Assembly (NCBI RefSeq): GCF_003332885.2 | Contig: NZ_QOWJ01000002.1 | Coordinates: 124,001 to 188,000 of the forward strand | DNA: 64,000 bases | Reading direction: 5' to 3' | From: Paracnuella aquatica | Lineage (GTDB): Bacteria; Bacteroidota; Bacteroidia; Chitinophagales; Chitinophagaceae | Part shown: piece by piece, positions 61,976 through 64,000 of the stretch | How the letters are laid out: each line of letters starts with the position of its first letter | How positions within the stretch are numbered: the stretch's first letter is position 1 | Notes under the pieces: generated by a model | The model's database searches: none | The model's input: the letters and a program-made list of their open reading frames with translations, nothing else | What the model was told of the DNA's origin: nothing | Program-made: the position numbers and the translations under genes

Positions 61976-62557
61976 ATGAAGACAGGGCTGTATTTCGGGT
62001 CGTTTAACCCTATTCATATTGGGCATCTCATCATTGCCAATCATGTGCTCAATGAAACTGACCTCGATGAAGTTTGGTTTGTTATTTCTCCACAAAATCC
62101 ATTCAAGCCGTCTGCTACCCTCCTGAACGAATATGATCGCCTGCACTTGGTGCAAAAAGCAATAGATGGAGACCCACGACTAAAAGCATCAGATGTGGAG
62201 TTTGCCCTGCCGAAACCGTCTTATACCGCTGTAACGCTGGCCTATCTTGCGGAGAAGTACCCGACGCGGCAGTTTTCCATCCTGATGGGGAGCGACTCTT
62301 TTCAAAACCTACACAAATGGCATAACTATACAGCCATTACAGAACGTTATCCGCTCCTTGTTTACTTGCGTCCTGACTTTCCAGTTCGGGACAAATTAGG
62401 CGCAGATGTGACAATCCTTAAGGCGCCTTTGCTGGAGATATCCGCCACCCATATCCGCCAACTTATTTCAGAGAAGAAATCCATAAAGTACCTGGTACCT
62501 GCGCCAATTGAGGCGGAGTTGGCCGAGAACCGCTTTTACAAAGTTCAAAGAAAGTAG
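61976..62557 (+). CDS. nadD: Nicotinate-nucleotide adenylyltransferase
   Basis: The 193-residue nucleotidyltransferase joins nicotinate mononucleotide and ATP to make deamido-NAD. The (H/T)xGH site is [12 protein letters not shown] (residues 7-18) and the C-terminal motif is [13 protein letters not shown]. It is in a likely unit with feoA. Its last 13 bases overlap the 3' end of the convergent chromate transporter gene. Confidence 0.95.
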   Translation: MKTGLYFGSFNPIHIGHLIIANHVLNETDLDEVWFVISPQNPFKPSATLLNEYDRLHLVQKAIDGDPRLKASDVEFALPKPSYTAVTLAYLAEKYPTRQFSILMGSDSFQNLHKWHNYTAITERYPLLVYLRPDFPVRDKLGADVTILKAPLLEISATHIRQLISEKKSIKYLVPAPIEAELAENRFYKVQRK

Positions 62558-63786
62558 CCCAACAGCAGGCTGGCAACCACAATTACAGGCGACGGCAGGC
62601 GGGTAAATTTTAAAAGCAGGAATGTAGCTGACAGGATGCCAATATTTACCATACTTGTAGGAGTAAACTCCATCAGGGTAATATCTTTCAAAATGTAAAA
62701 GGTGGCCGCAATCATCACTCCTACCACGGCCGCATTAATCCCTTCCAGCGACCGGTATACGGCTGCGTATTTCTTTAGGTTATTCCAGACCGGGAAAAAG
62801 AATAGAACCAACAATGTGCTGGGTAGGAAAATGGCAACAGAGCCGATCACACAACCCAGCACCTGCATTTCTTTTCCCAGATCTTTCAACGCCATGCCAC
62901 CTGCAAACGAGGCAATAGAGAACACGGGACCAGGAATAGCCCGCACAATACCCATTCCGGTAGTCATATCCTCCTTACGGATGCGGATGGCCTCCGGGTT
63001 TCGTTCCTGTACCGCTTCTGGCCGCACGGAAAACTGCTCGTACATCAGCGGCATCAGCACATGACCGCCACCAAAAACAAATCCGCCCATCCTATACACA
63101 TTCTCAAATAGGTTGATAACCTTTCGATTATGCCAGTTATTCACACGGGCTGTTTCACTAATGGTCCCAGTAATGACGAAAATGGCGACAAACACCCAGA
63201 GATTGCCCCATTTCAGCTTTTTGCGGGTCACATTCTGCTGTGGAATGCGTTTGTGGCTCAAGTTGGTGGCGATGCCGCTCAGTACAATAAGCAGCGGAAA
63301 TATCCAAGGTGACCGGAAAAAAGCATAAGTGGCGGCTGCAGCAACCAACATAATAACCCAAGTAATGGTATTACGAATAGACACACCAAAGGCCGCTGCA
63401 GTTCCATATGCTAGAAAGCCAACAGCCATGGCCGGGATAAACTTGAAAATATCTGTGTGTAGCGATGTCTTGTCGAAATAGTGGAGCAAAAACGAAAAGG
63501 CGCCCATCAGCAGGCATGCGGGCAGTATCCACACCAGCACTGTCAATGCCGCTAGCGGCAATCCTCCCCTCTTGTAGCCAATGAGCATTACGGTTTGCGT
63601 AGACGATGCGCCGGGCAGCAAGCTGCAAAACGCGTTGTACTCCAGCAACTCTTCCTCGGTTACATAAGGGGTGCGGTGTACAAATGTTTTCAGCATCATG
63701 GCGATATGTGCCTGGGGGCCGCCAAATGCAGTTAAGCTGTACAGTAAAACACTTTTTAGAAAACGAACATGTCGCAACAAGGGCAT
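62545..63786 (-). CDS. chrA: Chromate transporter (ChrA/CHR family)
   Basis: The 413-residue protein has two repeated halves with the CHR signature: [17 protein letters not shown] near the N-terminus and [15 protein letters not shown] at about residue 235. It has around 10 membrane segments and the bidomain length. Family members export chromate and sulfate by proton coupling. Its 3' end overlaps nadD by 13 bases on the opposite strand. Actual substrate not shown. Confidence 0.88.
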   Translation of the reverse strand: MPLLRHVRFLKSVLLYSLTAFGGPQAHIAMMLKTFVHRTPYVTEEELLEYNAFCSLLPGASSTQTVMLIGYKRGGLPLAALTVLVWILPACLLMGAFSFLLHYFDKTSLHTDIFKFIPAMAVGFLAYGTAAAFGVSIRNTITWVIMLVAAAATYAFFRSPWIFPLLIVLSGIATNLSHKRIPQQNVTRKKLKWGNLWVFVAIFVITGTISETARVNNWHNRKVINLFENVYRMGGFVFGGGHVLMPLMYEQFSVRPEAVQERNPEAIRIRKEDMTTGMGIVRAIPGPVFSIASFAGGMALKDLGKEMQVLGCVIGSVAIFLPSTLLVLFFFPVWNNLKKYAAVYRSLEGINAAVVGVMIAATFYILKDITLMEFTPTSMVNIGILSATFLLLKFTRLPSPVIVVASLLLGYFL

Positions 63787-63865
63787 GGGCTAAAATAGAA
63801 AAAAGAGAAAACTAAGCCCTTGATAATTAGCAGCTATCTTTAAATTGACCTAAATGTTCAACTAA

Positions 63866-64000
63866 ATGATGCGTTTGTTCTTATCCATCTATCTTTTTCT
63901 GCTGAGTTCCGTTGCTGCTACAGCCCAAAGCAACAACTCCCCTGCATGGCTTACTACCGATGTAGATGCGCTTTTCGCCAAGACTGTTAGCTGGCGTAGG
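63866..64000 (+). CDS. Secreted protein, 5' part only
   Basis: The reading frame from ATG 63866 runs to the window end with a signal peptide (MMRLFLSIYLFLLSSVAATAQ) and continues SNNSPAWLTTDVDALFAKTVSW. Only 45 residues are visible, so the family is unclear; the start could also be ATG 63869. Confidence 0.7.
   Translation, partial: MMRLFLSIYLFLLSSVAATAQSNNSPAWLTTDVDALFAKTVSWRR

Noticed and set aside
1-64000. Insertion sequences, prophage or integrative element
   Set aside because: No transposase, integrase, phage structural or conjugation genes were found; only the small repeat-associated nucleases suggest mobility.

Overview
The window looks like a chromosomal stretch from a member of the Bacteroidota, most likely Chitinophagaceae or a close relative. 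Supporting signs are the protein families (DUF2264, DUF2807, DUF4197, DUF5522, GH3-like adenylase, YpdA, LemA-GYF), the -33 TTTG / -7 TAnnTTTG promoter type, weak Shine-Dalgarno signals, lipoproteins with short signal peptides and no phage or transposase genes. The assignment is inferred from gene content only. Most genes are housekeeping, and coding density is high.

Layout. 1-7.5 kb: 3' end of an enolase-superfamily epimerase, a small CBM48 protein, an AlkA-type glycosylase, mnmD, dnaN, a YbjN-like protein, a GxxExxY nuclease-fold protein and a cytoplasmic trypsin-like protease fused to a zinc ribbon and a YbjN-like domain. 7.6-20.7 kb: NadR-like kinase, GT39 transferase, mtgA, a ParDE toxin-antitoxin pair, LysE exporter, GH3 adenylase, GT2, an inositol-monophosphatase-family enzyme, thiL, an S41 peptidase and an alkyltransferase-like protein. 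21-33 kb: trmB, fatty-acid hydroxylase, FAH-family enzyme, DUF2807, flavin reductase, Uma2, amine oxidase, lysS and GT2. 33-41.7 kb (all minus): an LVIVD lipoprotein operon, a small rhamnose/uronate sugar block (DUF2264, rhaM, GH88), a DsbA-like protein and a PpiD-like foldase. 41.7-42.3 kb: a strong oriC candidate. 42.3-64 kb: nadA, GIY-YIG nuclease, rhodanese, LemA, YpdA, GT39, methionine aminotransferase, RidA, 3'-5' exonuclease, GDP-mannose pyrophosphorylase, kdsD, recQ, tRNA-Phe, mnmG, ybeY, feoA, nadD and a chromate transporter. Linked functions include NAD synthesis (nadA, nadD, NadR-like), tRNA wobble modification (mnmG, mnmD, plus trmB) and envelope sugar supply (kdsD, manC, glycosyltransferases).

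The most striking feature is a dense population of inverted repeats built from short degenerate words (such as GAAGTCCGA, GTCAAAAGT, GATTGACGATTT, AACCGGTGATTTGT, GTCATTGCGAGGCG). They occur about once per 2-3 kb, sit flush with gene ends, often supply the stop codon, and in three genes lie in frame inside the reading frame (mnmD, NadR-like, S41 peptidase). Two small nuclease-fold genes, GIY-YIG and GxxExxY, are bracketed by copies of two of these repeats. This suggests a nuclease-associated palindromic element family, which is the best candidate here for an undescribed system.
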